Shown here: piece by piece, positions 32,837 through 43,815 of the stretch
Numbering within the stretch: position 1 is the stretch's first letter
Layout: each line of letters opens with the position of its first letter
The notes under the pieces: model-generated
What the model was told of the DNA's origin: nothing
Database searches by the model: none
The model's input: the letters and a program-made list of their open reading frames with translations, nothing else
Position numbers and translations under genes: made by a program
Source: Coptis chinensis
Taxonomy: Eukaryota; Streptophyta; Magnoliopsida; Ranunculales; Ranunculaceae
NCBI GenBank assembly: GCA_015680905.1
Contig: CM027377.1
Location: 10,006,501 to 10,070,500 of the forward strand
DNA: 64,000 nucleotides
Reading direction: 5' to 3'

Positions 32837-35392
32837 ACCAGTATAGACCAGTATCTGCGGAAAGCAGTCACAGTTCCAGTATCAGTGTCCACTCACAATA
32901 TGTGGTTATATCTTTCCCACCGTTCACAAATAATTCCTTTCCTAGAGTTCACATACACGTACCAATTGATACTGAAGTTAGCCTTATGAAAGTAATGATT
33001 CGAAACTAAAGCCAAAAAGAAAGTAGCTGCCCAGAAAAACGGGAAATGGAAAACATAAAATGGTCAAGCAACAATCTGCTTGACATATAAAAAAAATGCG
33101 AACGAGGATAGTAAAAAAATTTACTTTCCCCGTTTCAGGATAGGCTAATTTCCAGGACCCAGGACAGCAATCTAGGGCGTTCAAGTGTAACAAAACTTCC
33201 ACCAACAATCCGAAGGTAATCACAAATATTTTAGTGGAGTTGCCTTGTTGAGCAATTTGAGGTTAGATGGGACTGTCGTTTGTTTTTGGACATAAGATGA
33301 CTTGATGTACTTTCTACATTTGGTATGGTTGTTTTGTTTATTTTTACCATTGTAAGTGTAGGCTTTCTCGGCCTACTTTACTCTTCTTAACGCCTTCAAA
33401 CCAAGCCCAAATAATAAAGATAAAAAATAACTGCCTACCAGAAATGGAGGAAATGGACTTAAAATTTACATCATTTAGTGAGATTCCAAGGATAGAGATA
33501 CATAACTAAACAGGATGAGATAGGGCATACTTTATATTTCCAGAAAATGATGCTAGTACAAAAATCTACAAATATGACACTCTCAGCACTGAGCGCAATT
33601 GTATTAAACAAAAAACAAGTTATATATGCTTTTCCAGAATGAAACAGTTACAGTTACTGTTGATCAAATTGACAAAGGTTTTGCATAATGAAATTTGCAC
33701 TTAGCAAGGGCATAACTCAAGAATACATACACATAGTACATGGAAATTCAACACGAACATATTGATGTGGAGTGAAAATAGGAGCATGTTCTGCTATTGA
33801 GGAGTATCAATAGAATAAGAGGAAACTTTATTTCGCAAACCCCTATTATGAGACACAGACACACACACACACAGAGACCATCATACGCAGGAACCATTTT
33901 ACAATAGTTTGAGTAGTTAAGAAGCTGGGAAATGGTTTTCCAGGAAAAAGAAACCTTGAGTCCTTGACTTGAAGTTGCACCGTAAAAAAGCACATCATAA
34001 CATGAAGAGTTGATAATAGAAATAGTCTTTAAGTTCCTCTCCAGGAATATTTCTTTCCAGAAACACTTTAAAATCGATTTCATCTTCATATAAAAAAAAA
34101 GTGTTTGGTTCGTGGTAAAATACTGCTAAAAAGACAAAGAAAAACAGCATTATTATGTGTTTTACTTATCCTAGTTTTCCTATAAATTACTAATCTCTTT
34201 AAATTGTAATCTAGAAAAACAATATATCTCGTCACCCTACAGAAACAAGGGAAAGAATGGTATAGGGAAGATGATGCCAGTTTTGTAGTCAAATTGTATT
34301 TTGATTTTTGAAATGTTTACAAAGACATGTCATATCTCATAAGAATGTCAAATAAAAGCTTATTTCACTGCGAAATGCATATTGACACATTGGAACACAC
34401 CCAGAGACATGTATCACCTAAGTGGGTTCACCTGTGTATGGGGATGATTTTTTACCTTGAGAAAAAGTGACAAACGGGAGTCATACCCACACAAAGAAAG
34501 CAAGAGAAATGATTTAAATAGATACATACAATGATATCGAAATATAAGACTATGAGATGGGCTGAATAAAAAGTAAGGAAAACCTTTATTGGAAAATTTA
34601 GAAGTGAGGAATCTTTCAGGAATCATACAAAAGCAAAGAGGAACCTCAACCTAAAATTTCACAAAAAAAAAAAATCGAAACAGGATGATGTAGTAATAGA
34701 AGTAGTTGTTAAATTGATCATTAAGGTCTTCTAAAAAATTATTTCTTTCTAGTAAACTTTTTCAAGTTGCGTGTCATCTTCATATCAAAGAAGAGTTTTC
34801 TTTATGGGAATATACTGCTAAAAAGGACGAACAGAAAGATAGCTTATATCGTATTGTATTATAACCTAATTTTCTGAGAAAGCACACAGCCTCTTTACAT
34901 TATGATTTAGAAAAATAACATAGCTCATCACCCTCAAGAAACAAGGGAAAGAAAGGTATAGCCGTATAGGGGAGACAATGCCAATTGTAGTCAAATTGTA
35001 TTTTAAAATGTTTAGGAAGAAATTTCTATCTCCACCATATTAAAAAACCGCAACATATTTGAAAATACCAGATTGATCATATAGTCTTCACATATAAACT
35101 AACAGGTTTAAATACTAATATACAAAACTCCTTGGATTTAAGAGAAAAAAAATTACCTCATCTTTCATCAGTAGCCCAAATTGTCTGAACCGTCTGGGGG
35201 ATGATTATATATAGTGCTTCATTGAAGGTAACCTGGAGATCAAAATAATATTTTGAGCACTCTCAACTCAAAGCAAGCACCAACAATAACTGCGTAAAAA
35301 TGAGCTCCAAACTGAGAACTTCAACAAAGGGTAAAGATTTTGACTTTGATACAGAGGGAGCAAATTATATCTTTACTAAAAAGAGAGCTATC

Positions 35393-36377
35393 TGATGACA
35401 TAATAACCATGGAAGCATCTGGGGTTTCTGTGTCCCGTCAAAAGTTGCTTTTTCCGTGTGGTGTGCATCTTTAGTCCGTATTTTGACTATTGATAACCTC
35501 AGGATGAGAAATTTCTGACCTTTGTGTTTAATTGATGGTGAGTTACTGGATCATACCCAATTATTTTTTCCCTTTCACGTGGCCAGTTTGAAGTTTCTTT
35601 TCTTGTTGTTCAGGGGTCCAATGAGTTTGATACTACAACTTCAAACATGCCGAGGTTACAACTTCTATTTTAGTTAAAGAGGCTTAGGCCTAACACTTTA
35701 AGACAAATAGGGGGAAATAGCACAAAAAATTCGATACTATTTCTGATAGGCCTCCAATGGTAAACCAAAAAAAAATGTAAACCCTCAATCTCAAAACCCC
35801 CAGCACACAAATAGTATTGAAAAATATATATATATACAGGAAAAAAGCTTACGTCTCTTGGCCTGTTCAACCGTTCTTCACAACTTCTCAGTGTCACTCT
35901 AAAGGTAAAACTAAAAGCCTCGATAATTTTTAAACTTGCTTGAGTAAATTTGGTCATAAGACACAATATTTTATTATTTTTATTGGATTATTTATCTTTT
36001 TTCAAGCAATTTTCTTTTAAAAATTAAAAAAAAAAAAAAATTAAGCCTTATGCCTCTGAGGCTACCTTCGAGCCTGAAGGAGGCCTTCCACCACAAGGTT
36101 TAGAGGCCGTTTATAAACCCTCAGTTGTATGGGTCCAAGTTTCAGCTAGCAGCAAATGAGGACCTCCCTCATCTCCATGTATCATTGTGTGAGTCTATTC
36201 TTATTTTAGCCTTTTTTCTGCAGCTTTTCTATTTCGATAAAGGTTATCTATCAAAAGAAAAAAAAAAGTGTCATGCTGATAAAAGGTAATCGTGTTTGAT
36301 TATACGTTCAATCAATAAGTCAAGAACAACATCCAACAAGCAATGTTCAACAGAAAACGAAAAATATAAATACATAC
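35393..36377. other. Between duplication end and SRP19; third SRP19 exon not found
   Basis: I looked here for the last SRP19 exon (family VAELVPRH, then a lysine-rich tail) and found none. GAGGCTTAGGCCTAA near 35678 and TTAAGCCTTATGCCTC near 36040 form a loose inverted pair that might bound an element of about 375 bp, without a clear target duplication. Confidence 0.4.
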
Positions 36378-36535
36378 TGGTTGCAACAGCTGGATTATAC
36401 AATGTCCCATCTTCCTTTTTCAGCAAAACTCTCACTCTTCCTCTTTCCATAAAATCGCGAGGATATGCCTTATCTTTCTGCAAAGAAATAACCATTGTAA
36501 CCTTGAATAAAATTAGAAACGAAACTAATTTACAG

Positions 36536-36581
<46 letters not shown>

Positions 36582-36780
36582 AAAAATAAAATAAAAGGAT
36601 ATAAACCTCAGGTGCACAACGAAGTTGTAAATGCCGGCAACAATCATAGATCTCATCGTATTTAGGATTCTCACATGCTTTACTCGCAATGATCCTTCGT
36701 CCCTGAGCTATCGTCTTCTTCGAATTTATATAGATAGGGTAGAACACGATCCACTTCTTTATATTGACTACTTCATCCAT
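36378..36780 (-). pseudogene. SRP19: SRP19 gene, 5' half (truncated)
   Basis: Exon 1 (36780-36607) reads MDEVVNIKKWIVFYPIYINS and continues KKTIAQGRRI, SKACENPKYDEI and CCRHLQLRCAPE. Exon 2 (36477-36378) reads KDKAYPRDFMERGRVRVLLK, then EDGTLYNPAVAT. These are the conserved first two thirds of the 19-kDa subunit of the signal recognition particle, which binds SRP RNA and prepares it for SRP54. Splice sites are consensus and there are no stops. The last exon with VAELVPRH and the basic tail is absent. The intron holds a (TA)n repeat. A leader intron ends TTACAG seven bases upstream of the ATG. The gene looks recent but cut, perhaps by the rearrangement that ends at 35392. Confidence 0.85.
36536..36578. 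repeat. (TA)n microsatellite in the SRP19 intron
   Basis: About 21 TA units between SRP19 exons 1 and 2. Confidence 0.95.
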
Positions 36781-36925
36781 GGCAACTGTAATAAACAAAG
36801 AATAATTAATTCAAAATTAAACAAGTAAAGATGCATATCAATGTTCCAGACTAAAAAATTCAAACCTGAAAGTCAAAGCTCTGGGTTGAGAGCAAAACGA
36901 AATCTGCCGTGGTTTTTATATAGAG
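36781..36925 (-). promoter_or_regulatory. SRP19 promoter TATA box and leader intron
   Basis: On the minus strand CTATATAAAAAC (near 36919-36908) is a good plant TATA box. A leader follows, then CTTTCAG with GTTTGA, a possible donor near 36866, and TTATTACAG just before the ATG context GCCATGG. The arrangement of TATA, short leader, leader intron and ATG is what a real transcription unit shows. Confidence 0.55.
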
Positions 36926-36929
36926 TCGC

Positions 36930-37480
36930 AATAATACAAGGGTGTTTGTGAAAGTAGAAAAAGGGGACTCAGGGGTGAGACACTGAGATCGTACTAGTGA
37001 TAATATATACGGCCATTTGTTTATTTTTCTTTTGATAGAAGAGAACTGAATATCATAATCTAGCGTTCCCAAATAGGCATTCATCATATAGTTAGTAAAA
37101 CAGATTTTGGTATAAAAAGTTGTAAAAAAGATGTATTGTCTAGTTTTTGTAGCCAAAAAGAAAACATCATCCAGCGTTCCCATAAATACATTCATCTTTT
37201 TTTAAAAAAACATGAAAAAACAAAGTTTTTGAAAAGTTTCTACTGATATTGTAAGAAAATAATATTAGTCAGTAAATAGTTTTTATTATGTACTGTAAAA
37301 GAAATCAGTTGTTGAAAGTAAACAACTTCCTCAAAGTATATTTTGATACTTGAACGCATTCGAAGAATACCTTATTGTTGGTGATGTCGTTGTTTCTCTC
37401 CTTGCAAAACTTTCCCCAATCGAGCAGTTTATTTTTGGGAGTGAATTTTAAAACATTAGTATTTGATTGGTCAACTAAAG
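36930..37480. other. No gene seen
   Basis: Intergenic sequence between the diverging SRP19 promoter and the promoter-like region at 37485. The motif AGCGTTCCCA(A/T)A occurs twice (37063, 37173). Confidence 0.4.
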
Positions 37481-37484
37481 TTTA

Positions 37485-37590
37485 CAAGGATCGATGACGT
37501 GTTTTGTTTGGGACCGTATATTTTGTTCGGTTTGGACGGCTAGATAACATTAAGAAGAAACACACACCCAAAGTTGTCTATAAAAAGACT
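37485..37590 (+). promoter_or_regulatory. Promoter-like region with TATA box
   Basis: GATGACGTG (TGACG core) at about 37492 and TGTCTATAAAAAGAC at about 37574-37588 are followed by a CT-rich leader (CGATTCTCTCTCCTCATT). This fits a plant core promoter reading towards the open stretch at 37640-37830 and the inverted repeat beyond. A related upstream sequence is at 6480-6580. Confidence 0.5.
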
Positions 37591-37599
37591 CCGCTCCAC

Positions 37600-37833
37600 T
37601 CGATTCTCTCTCCTCATTAATATTTCATTTCGTCATCTTCCCTATTCAATTCCTCAGTTGGAAAAACTTGGGGTATGCAATGGTGGATCGGTATCCGTAG
37701 TTGAGGGTATTGATCTGTTTAACCTTCCAAGTTTGGAAGGTTCTCTTTTCACAAAATTTTTTGGAGCAGCTGTTAACAGTTTCTATGGATTCAATGTCCA
37801 GAGTTATCTTTCAGTTATCAATGCTATGAACGT
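37600..37833 (+). CDS. Unrecognised open stretch upstream of the inverted repeat
   Basis: An open frame containing GGSVSVVEGIDLFNLPSLEG and FGAAVNSFYGFNV. It runs from the promoter-like region into the left arm of the inverted repeat and stops after it (37907-37909). I do not recognise the protein. It may be a fragment of a host gene. Confidence 0.3.
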
Positions 37834-38194
37834 ATTCCTTTCCTTCACAGTAAACTCCCTAAAACAACATTCCACTAAAAACATCACCTATTCCTTTCCT
37901 TTACAGTAAACTTCCTAAAACAACATTCCACTAAAAACATCACCTACTCAAGAGCATGAGAAACCACCCACACCATATAGCAATTGAGAGCAATCTTGAA
38001 ATCGTTGCTCAACTTAGAGCGGTCGATAGTCGTCTTTGTTACAGCCTTGTACATCTCGTCGATGGACTGGTTTGAGTTCTTCAAGGTGATGTTTTTAGTG
38101 GAATGTTGTTTTAGGGAGTTTACTGTGAAGGAAAGGAATAGGTGATGTTTTTAGTGGAATGTTGTTTTAGGAGTTTACTGTGAAGGAAAGGAAT
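37834..38194. repeat. Inverted repeat: two 56-bp units facing two 56-bp units
   Basis: Left arm: 37834-37889 and 37890-37945, two tandem 56-bp units. Right arm: 38084-38139 and 38140-38194, two tandem units that are nearly perfect reverse complements. The spacer is 138 bp. The unit contains AAAACAACATTCCACTAAAA and ACATCACCT. A transcript would fold into a stem of about 110 bp. The spacer has a minus-strand open frame (SIDEMYKAVTKTT, then SKLSNDFKIAL) that I cannot identify. Confidence 0.93.
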
Positions 38195-38655
38195 TGAAAG
38201 TTTTGGTTTGTATATCAATTTGGTATATGGTTGTTGTTACTTGTTAGTCATCAATATTTCAATACCCAATATTAGTATCAGTAATAAAAAAATTCTGTTG
38301 TTTTGAATCTCAAGCATGTCCAATTATGTTGAATGCAGGCAGTTTTATAATTTTATAGCCATTTGTTTGTTTTTCAAATAAGCAAATTCATGTCTTACGG
38401 TGCTTGTATGGAAGTGTCAATTGCAAGATTTGTTTTGTGCTATGTTTCTCGATCAGTGCACATCCCTGCTTAATATATGCCATAGAAGTCTTCATTTCTT
38501 TCTCAGTAAAAAATATAGCAATGGATATACGTATACGAAAGTCAGAATGGTTTATACGGATTTGAATCCCACACTCAAATATATGCTCTCAGACAACGCG
38601 TAATTGCACTGGTTTAAACAAACCTTATTAGAGATAAACTATCAATTGCCCTCTT
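38195..38655. other. No gene seen
   Basis: AT-rich spacer between the inverted repeat and the HAK/KUP pseudogene. Confidence 0.4.
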
Positions 38656-38659
38656 GAAA

Positions 38660-40205
38660 TTTTGAATCCAACCCAAACTCAACAAACGTGACAAAGTAAA
38701 GTGCGACCAGCAGGACTGAGGTCCTCCATATAGTGAGCAGGACCAGTAGTATGGTGGTGATTAGCGTAACTAGACAGGCCACATGTCCACAACACCTGTA
38801 AATGGAAATTCCAATTAGTCATTTGCAAGATCAAATAACGCCTGAATAATATTAGTACTGGACAAAGTTGTAATTTATGATAACTTGAATTGTCTAACAA
38901 TGGCAAACACATTGGGTGGAGAAATTGCTGCTGAAAGGAATTGCACAAGGGATGAATGCGAGCATGTGTTGTGGAGGGAAAAACTAAATTAGACTCAGCT
39001 ACTGCACCCAAACAAGTAAGCAGTAGCCACCAAATTATTAACTGTAATAGATCCTTAAGCATATAAATCCACAGCTGTGAGCAGATCAGATCGGTCTTTA
39101 TTGTCTGGTATACCACATAGGTCAATCTCATCCTTAATACCAACAACCAACCACAAACACTTAGAGCCATAGCTAGAGAGCATAAGATATCACATGTGCT
39201 ACTTGCATATCCTATTATGTTATTAATAGAAAATATAAAAGAATGAAACTCAAGAATAAACCATAAGATCAGGTAGTTTACGTACCAAATGCATTGCCGA
39301 GATCTTTCCCATCTCCAAACAAACTGGCACATATAATCATGAGGATGTAATTAACTTCAGGAGAGTAAACCTCCCCTTCTTTGTACGTAGAAGTACGCAC
39401 CAGCTTAACACGAGTGAAATAATCCAGCACAACTGATTGTTTGATCATAGAAAATGTGGCTGATATCAATGCCTGGCTTGCAACGTACAGTTGCTGCCAG
39501 TGTGGCAACAATGAACATTGGTCAGTAGAGGGTAGAAACTTGTAAACAGCATAATCGTGAATTCGTGATCATTGGGGTGCTTGATTAGATATGTCTTCTA
39601 CCCGGCATATGTTAGGATCAATGAAGGATATATTGTGAACAGAAAGGCCATCTGTTGCGCTGTTGGGGCAAATGGTGAAGATGCAATAAGTTCCGACAGA
39701 ATAACATGAAATACCATAAACTCTGCAAGAAATTCACTTTACCTGAATTGAGTGCTTACTAAAATGACCAAGATCTGCCAACAGTCCTTGAGAATCTAAT
39801 CCAAAAAACAAGCAATATCATTGTTGCAAGTATTCAAATACGACATTGGGGGGGAGGGGGGCGTTATCGTATTACTTGGCAGACAATAACAGTGTCCTAG
39901 GTAATGATAAACTTCAGATAATACATGAAATAATATCTTCCCTCCACAACCTTCCTTCCCATTTCTCATGAAGAAATGAAATGTACGATGTAATGTGGTG
40001 ATAAATGCTATAACTATTCATGGGTACATAAATAATGTATAATGCTATAGATCCCCACCACTGGAGTAGTTAAGGTCCAGGCACCATGACTGAAGAGAAA
40101 AAGGAAACTCACTCTTGAAGTGCCGAACTTTTGAAGCAGAAACAAAGCGATCAGAACTACTGCAGAAAGGGCTTCAACAAGAGCTGAAAAGTTTGCAATT
40201 CAAAT
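38660..40205 (-). pseudogene. HAK/KUP potassium transporter pseudogene (middle exons)
   Basis: Five segments in family order on the minus strand: about 40205-40113 (VVLIALFLLQKFGTSR), about 39796-39743 (ADLGHFSKHSIQ), about 39690-39510 (FTIYPSLILTYAG, then PMFIVATLAATV), 39510-39286 (ASQALISATFSMIKQ, then GEVYSPEVNYILM and FGDGKDLGNAF), and about 38775-38660 (LVTLITTILLVLLTIWRT). These are transmembrane segments of HAK/KUP/KT K+ uptake permeases. Defects: the W before PMFIVATLAA is a stop, a frameshift separates LAATV from ASQAL, and residues of the helix before FGDGKD are missing. N- and C-terminal parts are not found nearby. Confidence 0.9.
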
Positions 40206-42170
40206 TGGAAAAATGAAATATAAACTCCCGTAGCAGGATTAAGATCTCTTCGAGAAAAAGAAAATGAAAATAATATAGAAGTTGCAGTCCACTATTTGGA
40301 AAGAAAGTCTCTTTGATGCTGTCATAATCCCAAAATTTGTTTATCTATTCTTGTATTTTCTAAGACTTTCCCGCTCTCTTCACTTTCATTTTTGCATGAT
40401 AATTCAATCTAATTCCTCATACCAGAACAAACATAGTTTTGCATCAAGTACTTCCATTTACAAACTAAAGGAAACGGTTCTCTTATTCCTTTTATTCCAT
40501 CTATTACAGATAACACTGTAAAAGAGAAGCTAAGGGATGACACCCTATTATTAGTTGCAATTGGGGATCCATAAGCATCAAAAGATGAAAAGACCGAAAT
40601 TCATCCAAATGTCATAATTAACATTCATAATATGAGCTTAAAAAAGACCCAGTATCTATTCATTTACTTATTAGCTAACATCATTACTATTATTAATTTG
40701 TTCTTATGAGTCTTTAGGCAATAAGTCAATTGACCAAAGTCCCCAAACCAAATCTCTGCTGAGGAAAAAGGAATCAAATGAGTAAACAGAAACCTAAAGC
40801 CGAGAGCCCGAGACAAGTAGACAACATTAAATAATCCTCAATACATTTTATTAATTAGTACTAAACAGAATGTTCCATTAAAATCCATTAAAGAATACAA
40901 ACTGGGTAATTTAGTCAAAAAATTCCAAAACAACAAATAAAGATTAGAAAAACAAATGAGACAAACAGGAGTACAGGACCATACAGACCAAAATAATAAT
41001 GATAATAATAATAATAAAAATAATAATAATAATAATAAGTGGGCATCACAGACGCTAGCAATTTGTACATGCGTTTGCGTATCGATCAAAAAAAAAAATG
41101 AAAGTTATTGGTCTAGATCATCACATTATATGCGATTAGGACCATGATATCAATTTAATTTTGTTATGTAGCGGAGTTAGTTCTAAGAGTGAGATAGAGT
41201 GTTGATGCAGTGAAGGACAATAGGATCACAACTATTTACATGGGCTTTTAATGTTACTTGTGCCTTTCCATTTAAACTACTTGCTATTAAGAAGATGAAC
41301 ATGCACAAAAGTCAGTGAACAGGAAACAACTCAAACAAGATTAGAACTTTGCAAGAAACTAATCTAAACACAACATACCCATCAAACAATACAGAGTGAA
41401 ATAATCAAAACAGCGTTACAATTGACAGAAAGAGAATAGTTTCCAAGCTGAGAACTTACATTGGTGGTATCTTCACTCCAATGGAAGGAGTGAAAGTGGT
41501 GCGTGTGGTTGTGATTGTTGTTGCCTTGAACAACGATTTCAGACAATGGAATCGGTGAGTTAGATGTAGTAGTAACTAGTGAGTTGGTTATCCAAAAAAA
41601 AAAAAAAAAAAAGTGTCTATGCACGTACGTTATTTTACTCCGCACACTAGTCTTTCTTTGAAGAATGTGCAGGAGTGAAGAAGTTGAGACGATGAAGAAC
41701 CGAGTCACTTTCTCTTTTGGTAACTAAGAACAGGGTGACTTGGTGACTAGTAATAGTAGTAAACGTAAAGGAAACAGAAGCCACATATGTTGTTCGTGTG
41801 CTGTACTGCTGTGTGACAGCGTTGGGCCTTTGGAATTGGAGATTCTGGTCGAGTACCCTGTTAGTTATTTATGAGTGCTTCTTAACGTGCATCACGTTGA
41901 GTAGACTCAAATGGAATGAGCGCAATTTGTTGCTTTTGATTTGGGATTTGGGTTTTTGTGAAAATTTTAGCCGCTCAAATTTTTTTTTTTTTTGTGCATT
42001 ATATCCTCAGCCCTTGGTTTGAGTGGATGAAGGGTGTGGATTGGCGCAGATTGAGTGCATTTGACTTTTGGCGCATCGAAGAAAATGTCGTTGTTTATAG
42101 GATCTTTTTAGTGGGTTTGTTTATCCAAAAAAAAAAATCTTTAGTGGGTCTACACCCTATTGTCTACACA
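40206..42170. other. No gene recognised
   Basis: Apart from the (AAT)n run I see no family match. A minus-strand open frame near 41470-41600 (SPIPLSEIVVQGNNN, then THHFHSFHWSED) ends at a GTAAGT and could be an exon of something, but I cannot assign it. Confidence 0.4.
40986..41039. repeat. (AAT)n microsatellite
   Basis: Imperfect ATAATAATA run of about 50 bp. Confidence 0.9.
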
Positions 42171-42461
42171 CTAGTATTTGCCCGTGCCATACGGCACAGA
42201 TACGCGCATCTTTAGTGCGAAGGCGAGGAGCGATGACGGCGGTCGGAATGAGGCAAAAAAGTGATGGAGCATCTCATTAGTTTTTTTGGAGAAGAAAACA
42301 AAATAAGGGATCTTATAAGCCTGTTTGAGCTCACTAAAACTACATACCACCAGATAATCTCACATTCGTCCACGTCATAAGCCCATAAAACAGGGTTAGA
42401 GGCTTAAAACCGTAGGATTGAGGCCCTACAGGCCCCCCACTTTCCTTATTTGTTATATAGA
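42171..42461 (-). mobile_element. Short non-autonomous Helitron
   Basis: On the minus strand it starts TCTATATAACAAATAAGG after an A and ends with the hairpin GTGCCGTATGGCAC, then GGGCAAATACTAG before a T. Length 291 bp. The terminal hairpin and tail resemble the 3' end of the 9.2-kb Helitron at 16504, so the two may belong to one family. Confidence 0.85.
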
Positions 42462-42789
42462 TTTTCCCTTTTACATTTTAAATCATTGGTAATTACAAAT
42501 TTATTAGGATAAATAGTCAAAAAGGATAGCGAACTTTACCCAAAATTTCAATCGAGATAATATACGTTTTTTTTTCCCGTTAATTAGGGTAACGAACTTA
42601 ACGAATTGGTCAGGGGAAGCCGTCAACACGTCGTTCAAGCGCATACGTGGCAGTTTAATTTCACATTATATTTTCATGGGACAAAACTGAAAATGACATA
42701 ATTTCGAAATAACAAATCAAAACCCCACTCTCCTTTCAAAAACACTCTCAAAGACAATAATTGACTTTTGTCCGAAAAAGACAATAGTG

Positions 42790-43815
42790 CCCCGGTATGC
42801 ACAGGTGTCGGTGCATACCACCTCTTGGTATGCGAGGTATGCACAGACGTCTGTGCATACCAAACATCACAGAGAAAATTGTATGCACAAGTGTCATTGC
42901 ATACCACCTCTTAGTATGCGAGGTATGCACAGACGTCAATGCTGTTGGGGTTTATACCAATATCAATCGATTCCCCCGCTACACAGATAACTTGTATTTG
43001 AACACAATTCAACTTCAGACAAATTCTAAATATCAACTACAATCTATACTAACATGCCAAACTCGCTAAACAACTATTAACAATAAATAATAATGTAAAG
43101 CAGTAAAAGCAAACCATAACACAAAGATTTACCGTGGTTCGGCCAATGGTGCCTACCATACTTCCACAAGAGCTAGTTCTTTATAAAGTAAGAAGGAAGA
43201 TTATAATCTCTCCTTTCAGTCTCTCATCTTACTAGGTCACTCTTATCTCTTTACAGAGTTGTCTCTCTGTAAAGGTTATCTCTCAATCTTGATAGCTTTC
43301 AAGATTGGGTTTTCTCTGACTTTTGTGCTGCCTCTCGTGTGTTTGGTTTTGCCAAAAACCCAAACATATAAGCCAAAATTCGCGGTTCCGAAAAATAGAA
43401 TTCTGCCAAAATAGGCATGGGCGCGGGGCGCGCTCGGAATTGTGTTGGCCTTGGACAATGTCCAGGCGATTGGGTGCAGGGTGCGCTTGGGTCAAGACCA
43501 ATCGGAGCACGGGTCGCACTTAAACTTCTCTAAGCAGAAATCAACTCCTTTTCTCTCCTCATGTGAGGTATAACGCCAACAAATACATACCACATATCAC
43601 AAAGAAAATGGTATGCACAAGTGTCAGTGCATACCACCTCTTAGTATGTGAAGTGAAATGACAGACGACGTCGATACCACACATCACAAAATGGTATGGG
43701 TGCATGCCGTGTCGATTACATACCACCTCTTGGTATGTGAAGTAAGCATAGACGCAAGTGTCAGTACATACCACCTCTTGGTATATGAAGTAAGCATAGA
43801 CGTTAGTGCATACTA
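42790..43815. repeat. Palindrome-rich tandem repeat, split by a solo LTR
   Basis: Units of about 110 bp contain TGCATACCACCTCTTGGTAT, GCGAGGTATGCACAGACGTC and ATCACAGAGAAAATTGTATG. 42836-42861 is a perfect 26-bp palindrome centred on ACGT, and GTATGCACA..TGTGCATAC-type near-palindromes recur at about 42795, 42879 and 43611. The part right of 43587 is more degenerate. The array is interrupted at 42943-43581. Confidence 0.85.
42943..43581. mobile_element. Solo LTR
   Basis: A 639-bp insertion in the palindromic repeat. It begins TGTTGGGGTTTATACC and ends GGTATAACGCCAACA, so it has TG..CA ends with inverted terminal sequence. It is flanked by AATGC and AATAC, a 5-bp target duplication with one difference. 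No internal retroelement domains, so it is a single LTR left after recombination. The text ACCGTGGTTCGGCCAATGG lies inside. Confidence 0.85.

Larger units (their letters stand above)
30519..35392. repeat. Segmental duplication, copy 2 (partner 1286-5884)
   Basis: Same order and orientation as copy 1. It contains the carrier exons at 31150-31364, about 31765-31845 and about 31975-32091. The copy ends at 35392 where copy 1 reaches 5884; beyond it comes unrelated sequence leading to the SRP19 gene. Confidence 0.9.

Noticed and set aside
41382..41708. 108-codon minus-strand frame
   Set aside because: Contains a phenylalanine run from poly-A DNA; only a short middle part looks coding and no family matches.
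43276..43523. Open frames on both strands within 43276-43523
   Set aside because: They lie inside the solo LTR and match no retroelement domain.
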